Assembly: GCA_004297465.1 (NCBI GenBank)
Contig: SCUB01000001.1
Location: 726,859 to 790,858 of the forward strand
From: Xanthobacteraceae bacterium
GTDB taxonomy: Bacteria; Pseudomonadota; Alphaproteobacteria; Rhizobiales; Xanthobacteraceae
Direction: 5' to 3'
DNA length: 64,000 nucleotides
The first letter of the stretch is position 1; every line of letters starts with the position of its first letter. Under the pieces are notes generated by a model that made no database searches, had not been told where the DNA came from, and saw only the letters and a list, made by a program, of their open reading frames with translations. The translations under genes were made by a program, and so were the position numbers. Below are positions 44,350-55,074 of the stretch, in pieces.

Positions 44350-46161
44350 ATGAACAAGATGATCGGCACACCCGACCCCGAGGCTGCCAACTTCAATCCC
44401 CAGCAGTTCGCCGCCAACATCGCGCGCGTGATGGAGGAAGGCGGCAAGGCGCTCGCGGCTTATCTCAAGCCGCGCGAGGACGGCAGCCCGCAGCCCGGCG
44501 CCTCCGCCGACGTCATCGCGGAGATGGTGAAGACACTGGCGGTCATCTTCGAATACTGGATGTCGGATCCAGCGCGCGCGATGGAGCTGCAGACCCGGCT
44601 CGGCCAGTCGTTTCTCGAATTGTGGGGCCACGCCGCGCGCCGCATGATGGGAGACGCCGGCAAGCCGGTGATCGAGCCGGAACGCCGCGACAGGCGCTTC
44701 AAGGATCCGCAATGGACCGAGAGTCCGTTCTTCGATTTCCTCAAGCAGGCCTATCTGCTCACCGCCCAATGGGCGCAGGAGCTGGTCGCCAACGCCGAAG
44801 GCGTCGATCCGCACACCCGCCACAAGGCGGAGTTCTACATCCAGCAGATCGTCAACGCATTCTCGCCGTCGAACTTCCTGCTCACCAATCCGGAAGTCCT
44901 GCGCGAGACCGTCACCACCAACGCCGACAACCTGGTGCGCGGCATGAAGCTCCTGGCCGAGGACGTCGAGGCCGGGGGCGGCACCCTGCGCATCCGCCAG
45001 ACCGACACTTCGAAACTGGAAGTCGGCCGCGACATCGCCACCACGCCGGGCAAGGTGGTGTTCCAGAACGAACTGATCCAGCTCATCCAGTACGAGCCGG
45101 CCACCGAGACGGTGCTGCGCACGCCGCTTCTTATCGTGCCGCCGTGGATCAACAAGTTCTACATCCTTGATCTCAAGTCGGACAAATCGTTCATCAAGTT
45201 CTGCGTCGACAACGGCCTGACCGTGTTCGTGGTGTCGTGGGTCAATCCGGACGAGAAGCTCGCGCACAAGACCTTCGAAGACTACATGAAGGAAGGCATC
45301 CTTGCCGCGATGGACGCCGTCGAGCAGGCCACCGGCGAGATGCGGATGCACACCATCGGCTATTGCGTCGGTGGCACGTTGATGGCGTCGACGCTGGCGT
45401 GGCTGGCCGGAACGCGGCGCGTGCGCGTCTCCTCCACCACCTTCTTCGCCGCGCAGGTCGACTTCACCTATGCCGGCGACCTCATGGTGTTCATCGACGA
45501 CGACCAGCTCAATTCGCTCGACCGCACCATGAACGAGACCGGCTATCTCGAAGGCAGCAAGATGGCCACCGCGTTCAACCTCCTGCGCTCCAATGACCTG
45601 ATCTGGCCCTACGTCATCAACAACTACATGAAGGGACAGATGCCTTCGGCGTTCGACCTGTTGTACTGGAACGCCGACTCGACGCGCATGACCTCGGCCA
45701 ACCATTCCTACTATCTGCGCAACTATTACCTTGAGAACCGGCTGACCAAGGGCACCATGGTGATGGACAACGTCCGGCTCGACCTCTCGAAAGTGAAGGT
45801 TCCGGTGTACATGCTGGCGGCGCGCGAGGACCACATCGCGCCGGCCAAATCGGTGTTCCTCGGCTCGCAATTCTTCGGCGGGCCGATGCGGTTCGTGCTG
45901 TCGGGCTCCGGCCACATCGCCGGCGTCGTCAACCCGCCATGCGCCAACAAGTACCAGTACTGGACCAACGAGCACAGCAATGCCCGCACGCTCGATGCCT
46001 GGCTCGAGAAGGCGACCGAGCATCCCGGCTCGTGGTGGCCGGACTGGGCGGCATGGCTCCGCGACATCGATCCCGAGGAGGTGCCGGCCCGCCGCGTCGG
46101 CACCGGGGCGCTGCCGGCCATCGAGGACGCGCCCGGCAGCTACGTCAAGGTCAGGTCGTGA
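44350..46161 (+). CDS. phaC: Class I poly(3-hydroxyalkanoate) synthase
   Basis: 603 residues, typical of class I PhaC. The N-terminal domain (1-190) is followed by an alpha/beta-hydrolase catalytic domain with the lipase-like box GYCVGGT (Cys339 as nucleophile), the Asp in LAAREDHIAPAKS and the His in GSGHIAGVVNPP. PPWINKFYILDL and the WN-rich region QMPSAFDLLYWNADSTRM are also family marks. It polymerises (R)-3-hydroxyacyl-CoA, usually 3-hydroxybutyryl-CoA, to PHA on granules. Other pha genes are not in the window. Confidence 0.97.
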   Translation: MNKMIGTPDPEAANFNPQQFAANIARVMEEGGKALAAYLKPREDGSPQPGASADVIAEMVKTLAVIFEYWMSDPARAMELQTRLGQSFLELWGHAARRMMGDAGKPVIEPERRDRRFKDPQWTESPFFDFLKQAYLLTAQWAQELVANAEGVDPHTRHKAEFYIQQIVNAFSPSNFLLTNPEVLRETVTTNADNLVRGMKLLAEDVEAGGGTLRIRQTDTSKLEVGRDIATTPGKVVFQNELIQLIQYEPATETVLRTPLLIVPPWINKFYILDLKSDKSFIKFCVDNGLTVFVVSWVNPDEKLAHKTFEDYMKEGILAAMDAVEQATGEMRMHTIGYCVGGTLMASTLAWLAGTRRVRVSSTTFFAAQVDFTYAGDLMVFIDDDQLNSLDRTMNETGYLEGSKMATAFNLLRSNDLIWPYVINNYMKGQMPSAFDLLYWNADSTRMTSANHSYYLRNYYLENRLTKGTMVMDNVRLDLSKVKVPVYMLAAREDHIAPAKSVFLGSQFFGGPMRFVLSGSGHIAGVVNPPCANKYQYWTNEHSNARTLDAWLEKATEHPGSWWPDWAAWLRDIDPEEVPARRVGTGALPAIEDAPGSYVKVRS

Positions 46162-46265
46162 GCCCGCCCCCGCGCGCAAAGCCGGATTCCACTTTCCAAA
46201 ATCATGCCGTAAGATCGCGTCCCGACACGTCATTGCTTTGATCATTTTTTGAGCGGGAGCCTCCC

Positions 46266-46664
46266 ATGACGCGCGAAATGTTCTGGCTGACCCTGACCGT
46301 CGCCCTGACCGGGCTTTTGTGGGTTCCCTACATCATCGACCGCATCAATGTGCGCGGCGTGATGGGCACGCTGGCCAACCCCTCGCGCAACGACAAGCCG
46401 CATTCGCCGTGGGCGCAACGCCTCATGTTCGCGCACGAGAACGCCGCCGAGAATCTCGCGATCTTCGCGCCGCTGGTGCTGGTGCTCAACGCCATCGACT
46501 ATTCATCGACGACCACGGCGCTGGCCTGCGCGGTGTATTTCTGGGCGCGGCTTGCCCACGCCATCGTCTATACGCTCGGCATTCCGGTGGCGCGCACGGT
46601 GGCCTTCACGGTCGGCTTCCTCGCGCAGGCCGCGCTGGTGCTGGCGATCTTCCGCGCGGTGTGA
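46266..46664 (+). CDS. MAPEG family membrane protein
   Basis: 132 residues with four membrane helices. The family pattern is visible: an N-terminal helix ending in PYIIDRINVRG, then the loop RLMFAHENAAENLAIFAPLV, where the Glu-Asn pair is the glutathione-contact mark of MAPEG proteins, and FWARLAHAIVYTLGIP in the third helix. Bacterial members have unclear roles in glutathione or lipid-peroxide metabolism. It is co-directional with phaC, about 100 bases downstream, probably with its own promoter. Confidence 0.9.
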   Translation: MTREMFWLTLTVALTGLLWVPYIIDRINVRGVMGTLANPSRNDKPHSPWAQRLMFAHENAAENLAIFAPLVLVLNAIDYSSTTTALACAVYFWARLAHAIVYTLGIPVARTVAFTVGFLAQAALVLAIFRAV

Positions 46665-46681
46665 GGCAGCTTTTTTTCCGC

Positions 46682-46762
46682 GTCATGCCCGGACTTGATC
46701 CGGGCAACCATCTTCATCTTCGAAAAAACGCGGGGATGCGCGGGGTCAGGCCCGCGCATGAC
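46682..46762. repeat. Palindromic repeat, full element
   Basis: 81 bases between the MAPEG gene and argC. The first hairpin is GCCCGGA-CTTGA-TCCGGGC, the linker begins AACCATCTTCATCTTCG, and the second hairpin is ATGCGCGGG-GTCAGG-CCCGCGCAT. The outer ends are GTCATG and CATGAC. It has the same design as the element at 43631-43719. It sits between two converging genes, where it may stop or stabilise both transcripts. Confidence 0.8.
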
Positions 46763-46779
46763 GACACAAGGCCTGCGCC

Positions 46780-47844
46780 TTACGGAAACAGCGCCGGCAT
46801 GTCGATGCCGAGCGTCTCGGCAAATCCCAGCATCAGGTTCATGTTCTGCACCGCCTGCCCCGACGCGCCCTTGGTGAGGTTGTCGAGCGCGGCGCAGATG
46901 ATGGCGCGGCCCTCGGCGCGATCGGCGGCGACGCCGATGAAGGTCATGTTGGAGCCGCGCACATGACGGGTGTGCGGCACCTTGCCGAACGGCAGCACGT
47001 GCACGAACGGTTCACGGGCATAGTGCTCGGCGAGGATGGCGTGCAGCTCCGCCGCGCTGCGGCCGCGCCGGCCGCGCACGTAGATGGTCGAGAGAATGCC
47101 GCGGTTCATCGGCACCAGATGCGGCGTGAACGACACCAGCACATCCTTGCCGGCGGCTTTCGAGAACTCCTGGTCGAGCTCGGCCATGTGGCGATGCTGG
47201 CCGACGCCATAGGCATGGAAGCCTTCCGACACTTCGGAGAACAGCATCTCCTCCCTGGCGGCGCGCCCTGCCCCGGTCATGCCGGACTTGGCGTCGATGA
47301 CGATGCCTTCGAGCTCGATCGCCCTGGCCTTGATGAGCGGCACCAGGGGAAGCTGCGCGCACGTCGTGTAGCAGCCCGGATTGGCGACCAGCCGCGCCTT
47401 CTTGATGTCGCGGCGATAGACCTCGACGAGACCGTAAACGGCTTCCCGCTGCAACTCGGGCGCGTGATGCTCGTGGCCGTACCATCTGGCGTAGGCCGCC
47501 GCATCGGTCAGGCGGAAATCGGCCGACAGGTCGACCACTTTCGTGGCGGGCGCCTGGGCCAAAAGCTCTTTGAGCACCTTCTGCGTGGTGGCGTGCGGCA
47601 GCGCGCAGAATACCAGGTCGAGCCCCGCGCCCACCCACTCGATGCCGTCGATCGCCACCAGCGTCGGCAGCTCATAGGGCGCGAATTGCGGAAACACGTC
47701 GCCCATCCGCTGGCCTGCCTTGCGGTCGGCGGTCAGGAGCGCGATCTCGATACGCGGATGGCGCAGAAGCAGACGCACCAGTTCGGCGCCGGTGTAGCCC
47801 GACGCGCCGAGGATGCCGATCTTCCTTTTCTCAGCCATGGCCAT
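46780..47844 (-). CDS. argC: N-acetyl-gamma-glutamyl-phosphate reductase
   Basis: 354 residues from the ATG at 47844 (a second ATG at 47838). NADP-binding start KIGILGASGYTGAELVRLL, active-site cysteine in VANPGCYTTCAQLP, and TPHLVPMNRGILSTIYV of the C-terminal domain. It reduces N-acetylglutamyl phosphate to the semialdehyde in arginine synthesis. No other arg gene is in the window, so argC stands alone here, as is common in Rhizobiales. Confidence 0.96.
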   Translation of the reverse strand: MAMAEKRKIGILGASGYTGAELVRLLLRHPRIEIALLTADRKAGQRMGDVFPQFAPYELPTLVAIDGIEWVGAGLDLVFCALPHATTQKVLKELLAQAPATKVVDLSADFRLTDAAAYARWYGHEHHAPELQREAVYGLVEVYRRDIKKARLVANPGCYTTCAQLPLVPLIKARAIELEGIVIDAKSGMTGAGRAAREEMLFSEVSEGFHAYGVGQHRHMAELDQEFSKAAGKDVLVSFTPHLVPMNRGILSTIYVRGRRGRSAAELHAILAEHYAREPFVHVLPFGKVPHTRHVRGSNMTFIGVAADRAEGRAIICAALDNLTKGASGQAVQNMNLMLGFAETLGIDMPALFP

Positions 47845-47939
47845 TTTCCCGCTTGGACGCCACGCCCGGGCGCGGCGCGTTTACATGCGGCAATCCGGGG
47901 CGCGGCACAAGAGGGCGGGAGCGAGGTCCGGCCCTACGC

Positions 47940-48470
47940 CTACAGCAGGCCCCACAGCAGGTTCGCGGCGCGCGCCAGCACGTCGCCGAATACCAGCAGC
48001 ACCCCGGCCCAAACGAAGGCGGAGGCAAAATTCGCCGCCTGGAAATGCCAGTACGGCATTTCGAAGATGCCGGCGACCAGCGGCACCGCGGCGCGCAGCG
48101 GCCCGAAGAAGCGGCCGATGAAAATCCCCGGCACGCCCCAGTGGCGCACGAACGCCTCGGCGCGCGGCAGCATGTCGGGATGCGTCGACAGCGGCCACAT
48201 GTGGAACACCCGCTCCTTGAATTTGTCGCCGATCCAGAACGAGACCCAGTCGCCCAACGCCGCGCCGAGCGCGCCGGCAACCCATACCGGCACGAACGGA
48301 ATGCCGCCCGCGCCGATCAGCGCGCCGATGCCCACCAGCGCCCCCCAGGCCGGAATGAGCAGCGACAGGAACGCCAGCGACTCGCCGAACGCCAGCGCGA
48401 ACACGATCGGCGCCGCCCACGCCTGATGCGAGCGGACGAAATCGATCATCGGTTGAACATAGGACTCCAC
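47940..48470 (-). CDS. DedA-family membrane protein
   Basis: 176 residues from a GTG at 48470, chosen for its GGGAGG ribosome binding site and because it gives the family-like start ESYVQPMIDFVRSHQAWA. Membrane segments alternate with the DedA marks FGESLAFLSLLIPAWG, GALGAALGDWVSFWIG and IFIGRFFGPLRAAVPLVAG; the last is the conserved FxGRxxGPxR motif. DedA proteins are inner-membrane flippases or transporters for phospholipid carriers, needed for envelope integrity and membrane potential. It is oriented away from the next gene, with about 200 bases between them. Confidence 0.92.
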   Translation of the reverse strand: MESYVQPMIDFVRSHQAWAAPIVFALAFGESLAFLSLLIPAWGALVGIGALIGAGGIPFVPVWVAGALGAALGDWVSFWIGDKFKERVFHMWPLSTHPDMLPRAEAFVRHWGVPGIFIGRFFGPLRAAVPLVAGIFEMPYWHFQAANFASAFVWAGVLLVFGDVLARAANLLWGLL

Positions 48471-48667
48471 GTGCCGCCTCCCTGCCAGCATCCGCACCCG
48501 TCCGCAGCGAGCAAAGCATGGCACCACTGGATTCGAGATACTTGCCGGAATAACACGCCTCGCGCGCAAATTTCTAATTGACAATTATTCTTATTGTCCG
48601 CTGAATTTCGACGGTCGCGGCCTTTTGCCCGCCCTGGCCGCTTCCATGCGTCAACAGGGAGAGTTCC

Positions 48668-49036
48668 ATGATTTCCTCGCTCATGCTCCGGATCAGCGTT
48701 CTCATCCTCATCACTGGGATGCTCGCAGGCATCGCCATGGGAATGACGCAGAGCTTCACCCTGGCACCCGCCCATGCCCATCTCAATCTGATAGGCGGGG
48801 TGCTGCTGTTCCTGTTCGGACTATATTACCGGCTAGTGCCGGCCGCCGCCGCCACCCGGCTGGCCCGGGTGCAATGCGGCCTGCACATCGTCGGCGCGCT
48901 GCTGTTCCCGATCGGCATCGTGATCGTGCTGACAGCCGGCCCGAGCCAGGAGATCTACCCCATCGCCGGCTCGCTGATCGTGCTGGCCGCCATGGTGCTG
49001 TTTGCCGTCGTGGTCTGGCGCACCGCCAAGGCCTGA
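48668..49036 (+). CDS. Small four-helix membrane protein with HAHLNLIGG motif
   Basis: 122 residues, preceded by AGGGAGAG. Four membrane helices; the second begins with PAHAHLNLIGGVLLFLFGLYY. The HAHLNL stretch recalls haem-copper oxidase subunit I-like proteins, where His residues bind haem, but here only a small piece of such a fold is present. Similar short proteins are annotated as hypothetical in Rhizobiales. A haem-related or sensor role is a guess. Confidence 0.75.
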   Translation: MISSLMLRISVLILITGMLAGIAMGMTQSFTLAPAHAHLNLIGGVLLFLFGLYYRLVPAAAATRLARVQCGLHIVGALLFPIGIVIVLTAGPSQEIYPIAGSLIVLAAMVLFAVVVWRTAKA

Positions 49037-49173
49037 TCCCCGCGAAACACCCGCCGGCAAGGCGAGCCCGTTCAGCTGGGCGGTCGCCCGCGCCACATTT
49101 TCCGGCCCCATCCGTGGCATAGTCGGCGCGACCGATTCGATCCGCCGACCCCTTTCTGGTGACCTTCGCAATA

Positions 49174-51237
<2,064 letters not shown>

Positions 51238-51345
51238 GGAGTCCGCGCCGATGCCGTCGCGCGTGAGGCCAAGGAACCGATCGCGGGTAACGCGGAACCA
51301 TTCCCGTTCCGAAAACGTTTGATGGAAAAACGCAAGGAGCGGACA

Positions 51346-51624
51346 ATGTTGGCGCGCTCGACTTCCATCCGGATATTCCTGACGGTTCTGGTTTTCATGA
51401 TGGCCAACGCCGTATTGTTTGGCATCGGCATGGTTACCGTGCTCGCCAATCCGGCGCTGACGGCGTATCAGGAATGGCTTATTCCGATTGTCATATTCCT
51501 GAGCGTCATGCTTGCGGTACCGCTTTCCTGGTTTATCGCGCCGCGCCTGCGGGCCCACTACTGGCGCGAGCATCCGGCGGATTTGATCAGCGGCCCGAAA
51601 TACAGCCCGCCGGAGCGTCTGTAG
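51346..51624 (+). CDS. Small two-helix membrane protein
   Basis: 92 residues from the ATG at 51346, chosen for the AAGGAGC ribosome binding site seven bases ahead. Two hydrophobic helices (IFLTVLVFMMANAVLFGIGM and EWLIPIVIFLSVMLAVPLSW) are followed by a polar tail APRLRAHYWREHPADLISGP. I do not recognise a characterised family, but the composition and ribosome binding site support a real gene. It lies between parE and the converging pobA. Confidence 0.72.
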   Translation: MLARSTSIRIFLTVLVFMMANAVLFGIGMVTVLANPALTAYQEWLIPIVIFLSVMLAVPLSWFIAPRLRAHYWREHPADLISGPKYSPPERL

Positions 51625-51662
51625 TCCGGATTTGCACACAAGGCTTCACTCGCCGCGCCCGT

Positions 51663-52829
51663 TCAATCGAACGGCAGGCCGCAGTAGTTCTCGGAGAGCG
51701 ACGTCATCGCCGCCTTCGACCCCGTCACGTAGTCGAGCTCGGCGCGCTGGCGGCGCATGTCGAAGGTGTCGCGCCTGGGGTCGATGTGCAGCAGGCTGGT
51801 CATCCACCACGAGAAGCGCTGCGCCTTCCAGATGCGGCGCAGGCAGGTGGTGGTGTAATTGTGCAGCCGGATCTCCTCGCCGAGCTTGTAATGCTCGGTC
51901 AGCGCCTCGGCCAGCACACGCACGTCGGCCATGGCGAGGTTCATGCCCTTGGCCCCGGTCGGCGGCACGATGTGGGCGGCGTCGCCGGCGAGGAACAGCC
52001 TTCCGGTCTGCATCGGCTCGGTAACGAAGCTGCGCATCGGCGTGATGCCCTTCTGCAGGATGCGGCCCGGCGTCAGCGGCCGCGCGCCGGCGAGGCGAAT
52101 GGCGAGTTCGTCCCAGATGCGTTCATCCGGCCACTTGCTGACATCCTCGTCGGGCGTGCATTGCAGGTAGAACCGCGACAGGTCATGCCCACGCATCGAG
52201 AACAGCGCGAAGCCGCGCTCGTGCCAGGTGTAGATCAGCTCCTTCTCCGGCGGCGGCGACTCCGCGAGGATGCCGAGCCAAGCATAGGGATAGACCTTAT
52301 CGTGTTGATTGATGACCTGCGCCGGAAAGCTCGGCCGCGAAATGCCGTGGAAGCCGTCGCAGCCGGCGATAATATCGCAGGCGATCTCGCAGTCCTCGCC
52401 CTTGTGGTGGAAGCGGATCTTCGGCGCGGCGCTCTCGAAATCGTGCACGCTGACGTCGGAGACGTCGAACAGGATGTCCTCGCCCTGGGCCAGCCGGTGC
52501 GCGATCAGGTCGGTCACGACCTCCTTCTGGTCGTAAACGTAGATCTGCTGGCCGATGAGCTGCTTGAAATCGATATGGTGGGCCTTGCCGTCCCAGGCGA
52601 AATAGATGCCGTCGTGCAGCTTGGCCTCGCGCATGAGCCGGTCGCCGACGCCCGTCTTGATGAGCATCTGCGCCACCCAGTATTCCATCACTCCGGCGCG
52701 GCGGCGCCCTTCGCAATAGGCGCGACTGCGGTCCTCGATGATAATGGAACGGATGCCTTCCAGCCGCAAAAGATGGGCAAGCATCAAGCCTGCCGGTCCA
52801 GCGCCGATGATGCCTACCTGCGTCCGCAT
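51663..52829 (-). CDS. pobA: 4-hydroxybenzoate 3-monooxygenase
   Basis: 388 residues, very near the usual length. FAD site GIIGAGPAGLMLAHLL at the N-terminus, the class-A hydroxylase DG motif CDGFHGISR, and the second FAD motif GDAAHIVPPTGAKGMNLAMAD. The substrate-contact regions FYLQCTPDED and RRAGVMEY agree with PobA. It uses NADPH and oxygen to make protocatechuate from 4-hydroxybenzoate. The start at 52829 is the first ATG with the right N-terminus. No pobR or protocatechuate-cleavage genes are adjacent. A 12-base tandem repeat about 150 bases upstream could be a control site. Confidence 0.95.
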   Translation of the reverse strand: MRTQVGIIGAGPAGLMLAHLLRLEGIRSIIIEDRSRAYCEGRRRAGVMEYWVAQMLIKTGVGDRLMREAKLHDGIYFAWDGKAHHIDFKQLIGQQIYVYDQKEVVTDLIAHRLAQGEDILFDVSDVSVHDFESAAPKIRFHHKGEDCEIACDIIAGCDGFHGISRPSFPAQVINQHDKVYPYAWLGILAESPPPEKELIYTWHERGFALFSMRGHDLSRFYLQCTPDEDVSKWPDERIWDELAIRLAGARPLTPGRILQKGITPMRSFVTEPMQTGRLFLAGDAAHIVPPTGAKGMNLAMADVRVLAEALTEHYKLGEEIRLHNYTTTCLRRIWKAQRFSWWMTSLLHIDPRRDTFDMRRQRAELDYVTGSKAAMTSLSENYCGLPFD

Positions 52830-52979
52830 GCAAAGTCTTTCCAATTGATCCCCCGGATCGGTTCGAGTTTACGCGGCGAACCGACAACGTAAAAAACAAT
52901 GGCTGAAGATAATGAAAAAATGGCTGCAATCGCTTCCTGCAATCTTCCCATCACCGGTTACACTGCACACGGTCAGGCG

Positions 52980-53003
52980 AGCGGCAATCACAGCGGCAAT
53001 CAC
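52980..53003. repeat. 12-base tandem repeat upstream of pobA
   Basis: AGCGGCAATCAC occurs twice in direct succession (52980-52991 and 52992-53003). On the pobA strand this reads GTGATTGCCGCT twice. Direct repeats of this size are typical of AraC-type operators, and PobR of several Alphaproteobacteria is AraC-like; the link is inferred. Confidence 0.55.
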
Positions 53004-53128
53004 AAGTGGGTGAATCGCAAAAAATCGCGCGAGCGGCAGAGGGTCTGCCATGCAGCGGGCGACACCGGCTTCGACTGCTGGAAATCAATTATTCATTCAT
53101 TCTGAAGGTCAAAAAAGCACGAATCCGA

Positions 53129-53156
53129 TTGACTTTAGCGGTTTGACGCCTATGTT
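53129..53156 (+). promoter_or_regulatory. Probable sigma70-type promoter of the DEAD-box helicase gene
   Basis: TTGACT (53129-53134) and TATGTT (53151-53156) are separated by 16 bases. Transcription would start near 53163, leaving a leader of about 170 bases before the coding start. Long leaders are usual for cold-inducible RNA helicase genes. Confidence 0.5.
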
Positions 53157-53330
53157 GCGCCTCAACGCGGCCGGCTCCCATTGGGGCCTCCCCTGATCGG
53201 GATGCCCTCAGAAGGGTTTAAGTGCCGCGGTTTGTCGCGCCAGTCATGTCTCCCGTGCTTTATGCGTGCCGTTGCGGGGACAGCGCGTTTTTTTCAGCGA
53301 ATCCTGACGGCGGTTTCGGTTCGAGGCTCA

Positions 53331-54800
53331 ATGTCATTTTCCCATCTTGGCTTGTCCGAAAAGGTACAAGCCGCTGTCGCCGCAGCTGGTTACACCCAGC
53401 CCACCCCCATCCAGGAACAGGCGATTCCCCATGTGCTGGCGCGCCGCGACGTGCTCGGCATCGCCCAGACCGGTACCGGCAAGACCGCCGCGTTCGTGCT
53501 GCCCATGCTCACCATGCTGGAAAAGGGCCGCGCCCGCGCCCGCATGCCGCGCACGCTCATTGTCGAGCCGACCCGTGAGCTGGCCGCGCAGGTCAAGGAA
53601 CAGTTCGACAAATACGGTGCCGGCCAGAAGCTCAATGTCGCGCTGCTGATCGGCGGCGTGTCGTTCGGCGATCAGGACACCAAACTGATGCGCGGCGTCG
53701 ACGTGCTGATCGCCACCCCCGGCCGCCTGCTCGACCATACCGAACGCGGCGGACTGCTGCTCACCGGCGTCGAACTGCTGGTGATCGACGAAGCCGACCG
53801 CATGCTCGACATGGGCTTCATCCCCGACATCGAGCGCATCTGCAAGCTGGTGCCGTTCACCCGGCAGACGCTGTTCTTCACCGCGACCATGCCGCCGGAA
53901 ATTTCCCGCATCACCGAGCAGTTCCTGCATACGCCGCAGCGAATCGAGGTCTCCAGGCCCGCGACCACCGCCGCCACGGTGACGCAGTCGCTGGTGCGCT
54001 CGGGGCGCGAGCCGCATGAAAAGCGCGAGACGCTGCGCGCCCTGATCCGCGGCGCGCAGGATCTCAAGAACGCCATCATCTTCTGCAACCGCAAGCGCGA
54101 GGTCGCGCTGCTGCACCGTTCGCTGCAGCGGCACGGATTCCCCGTCGTGGCGCTGCACGGCGACATGGACCAGAGCGCGCGCACGACGGCGCTCGATCAG
54201 TTCCGCAAGGGCGAGATGCCACTGCTGGTCGCCTCCGATGTCGCCGCGCGCGGCCTCGACATTCCGGAGGTCAGCCACGTCTTCAATTTCGACGTGCCGC
54301 ACCACGCCGACGACTACGTGCACCGCATCGGCCGCACCGGCCGCGCCGGCCGCAGCGGCACCGCCATTACCATCACCACATCCGCCGACGACAAGGCGGT
54401 GGGTGCCATCGAGAGGCTCACCGGCCAGACGCTGGCGCGTGACGACTCCTTTGCCGCGGCCATCTCCTCCGAAGGCGCCACGGAACGCCCGGCGCGCCAT
54501 CGCGGCGGCGAATCGCGCGAGGGCCGCAAACCGCGCGGCGAGCGTGGCGGTTCGCGCGGCCGTGGCAGGCACACCGAACCGGCGGCGTCCGCCTCGCCCG
54601 TCGAGGCTCCCGCGCCGCGCGCGGATCAAAGGCCCGCGGATCACAGCGAGCGCCCGCACAAGGGTCGCGATCACAAGCCGCAGGATCGCAAGGATCATGC
54701 GAACGAGTCGCGCCGCAAGCCTGCCGAAGCGGCCAACGAAGCCGCCGACCACAGCCACCTGCCGGCGTTCCTGCTGCGGCCGGTGCGCGCCAGGGCCTGA
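53331..54800 (+). CDS. DEAD-box ATP-dependent RNA helicase, RhlE-like
   Basis: 489 residues from the ATG at 53331. All helicase motifs are present: Q motif (GYTQPTPIQEQAIP), motif I AQTGTGKT, Ia PTRELAAQV, II VIDEAD, III FTATM, IV IIFCNRK, V ARGLDIPEVSHVFNFD and VI HRIGRTGRAGRSG. The core is followed by a tail of about 120 residues rich in Arg, Gly, Glu, His and Asp-His repeats, probably disordered and RNA-binding. It unwinds structured RNA in ribosome assembly or mRNA decay, most needed in the cold. A hairpin follows the stop. Confidence 0.95.
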   Translation: MSFSHLGLSEKVQAAVAAAGYTQPTPIQEQAIPHVLARRDVLGIAQTGTGKTAAFVLPMLTMLEKGRARARMPRTLIVEPTRELAAQVKEQFDKYGAGQKLNVALLIGGVSFGDQDTKLMRGVDVLIATPGRLLDHTERGGLLLTGVELLVIDEADRMLDMGFIPDIERICKLVPFTRQTLFFTATMPPEISRITEQFLHTPQRIEVSRPATTAATVTQSLVRSGREPHEKRETLRALIRGAQDLKNAIIFCNRKREVALLHRSLQRHGFPVVALHGDMDQSARTTALDQFRKGEMPLLVASDVAARGLDIPEVSHVFNFDVPHHADDYVHRIGRTGRAGRSGTAITITTSADDKAVGAIERLTGQTLARDDSFAAAISSEGATERPARHRGGESREGRKPRGERGGSRGRGRHTEPAASASPVEAPAPRADQRPADHSERPHKGRDHKPQDRKDHANESRRKPAEAANEAADHSHLPAFLLRPVRARA

Positions 54801-54809
54801 CAAAAGAAG

Positions 54810-54843
54810 CCGGCGAAAAGAATCCGGCGGACATTTTCGCCGG
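54810..54843 (+). terminator. Hairpin after the DEAD-box helicase gene
   Basis: CCGGCGAAAA and its exact complement TTTTCGCCGG flank a 14-base loop, nine bases after the stop codon. There is no T-run directly behind the stem, although the stem itself ends in A-T pairs. It may end or protect the helicase transcript. Confidence 0.5.
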
Positions 54844-55074
54844 ATCTCGAAATTCTTATTCCAAGATCCTTATCCCAGATCCTTGTCCAAGGACTGGATT
54901 TGCTTCGTGAAATTGCGTCCGTCGGTTTCGCGGATCATTCGCCGCCGATCTTTTTGCAGTGCCGCATTTACACTTCATTCACGGCTCTGAAGGTAGGGTC
55001 TTCGTAATATTACAGCTAGAGACTGTACGTTGTTGGGGTGCGGGCAGGATGCTCGTGGGACGCGGGGACCGGTT

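Larger units (their letters stand above)
52830..53330. other. Long intergenic region between pobA and the DEAD-box helicase gene
   Basis: 501 bases between divergent genes. It holds the pobA promoter side (with a 12-base tandem repeat at 52980-53003), a sigma70-like promoter facing the helicase at 53129-53156, and then about 170 bases of untranslated leader before the helicase start. A short open frame at 52899-53105 on the plus strand has no ribosome binding site of note and low-complexity composition and was not called. Confidence 0.6.

Noticed and set aside
44311..46245. A 644-codon open frame on the minus strand opposite phaC
   Set aside because: Low-complexity Val/Asp/His/Arg composition with no family likeness; phaC with its catalytic triad occupies the other strand.
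52980..53003. The tandem repeat as a start of a CRISPR array
   Set aside because: Only two 12-base units with no spacers and no cas genes.
52899..53105. A 68-codon plus-strand frame between pobA and the helicase gene
   Set aside because: No good ribosome binding site, odd composition, and it contains the tandem repeat; more likely regulatory DNA.
55004..55013. Palindrome GTAATATTAC before the GGDEF gene as a firm operator
   Set aside because: Only ten AT-rich bases, no matching -35 box and no known regulator; kept as a remark in the gene entry.
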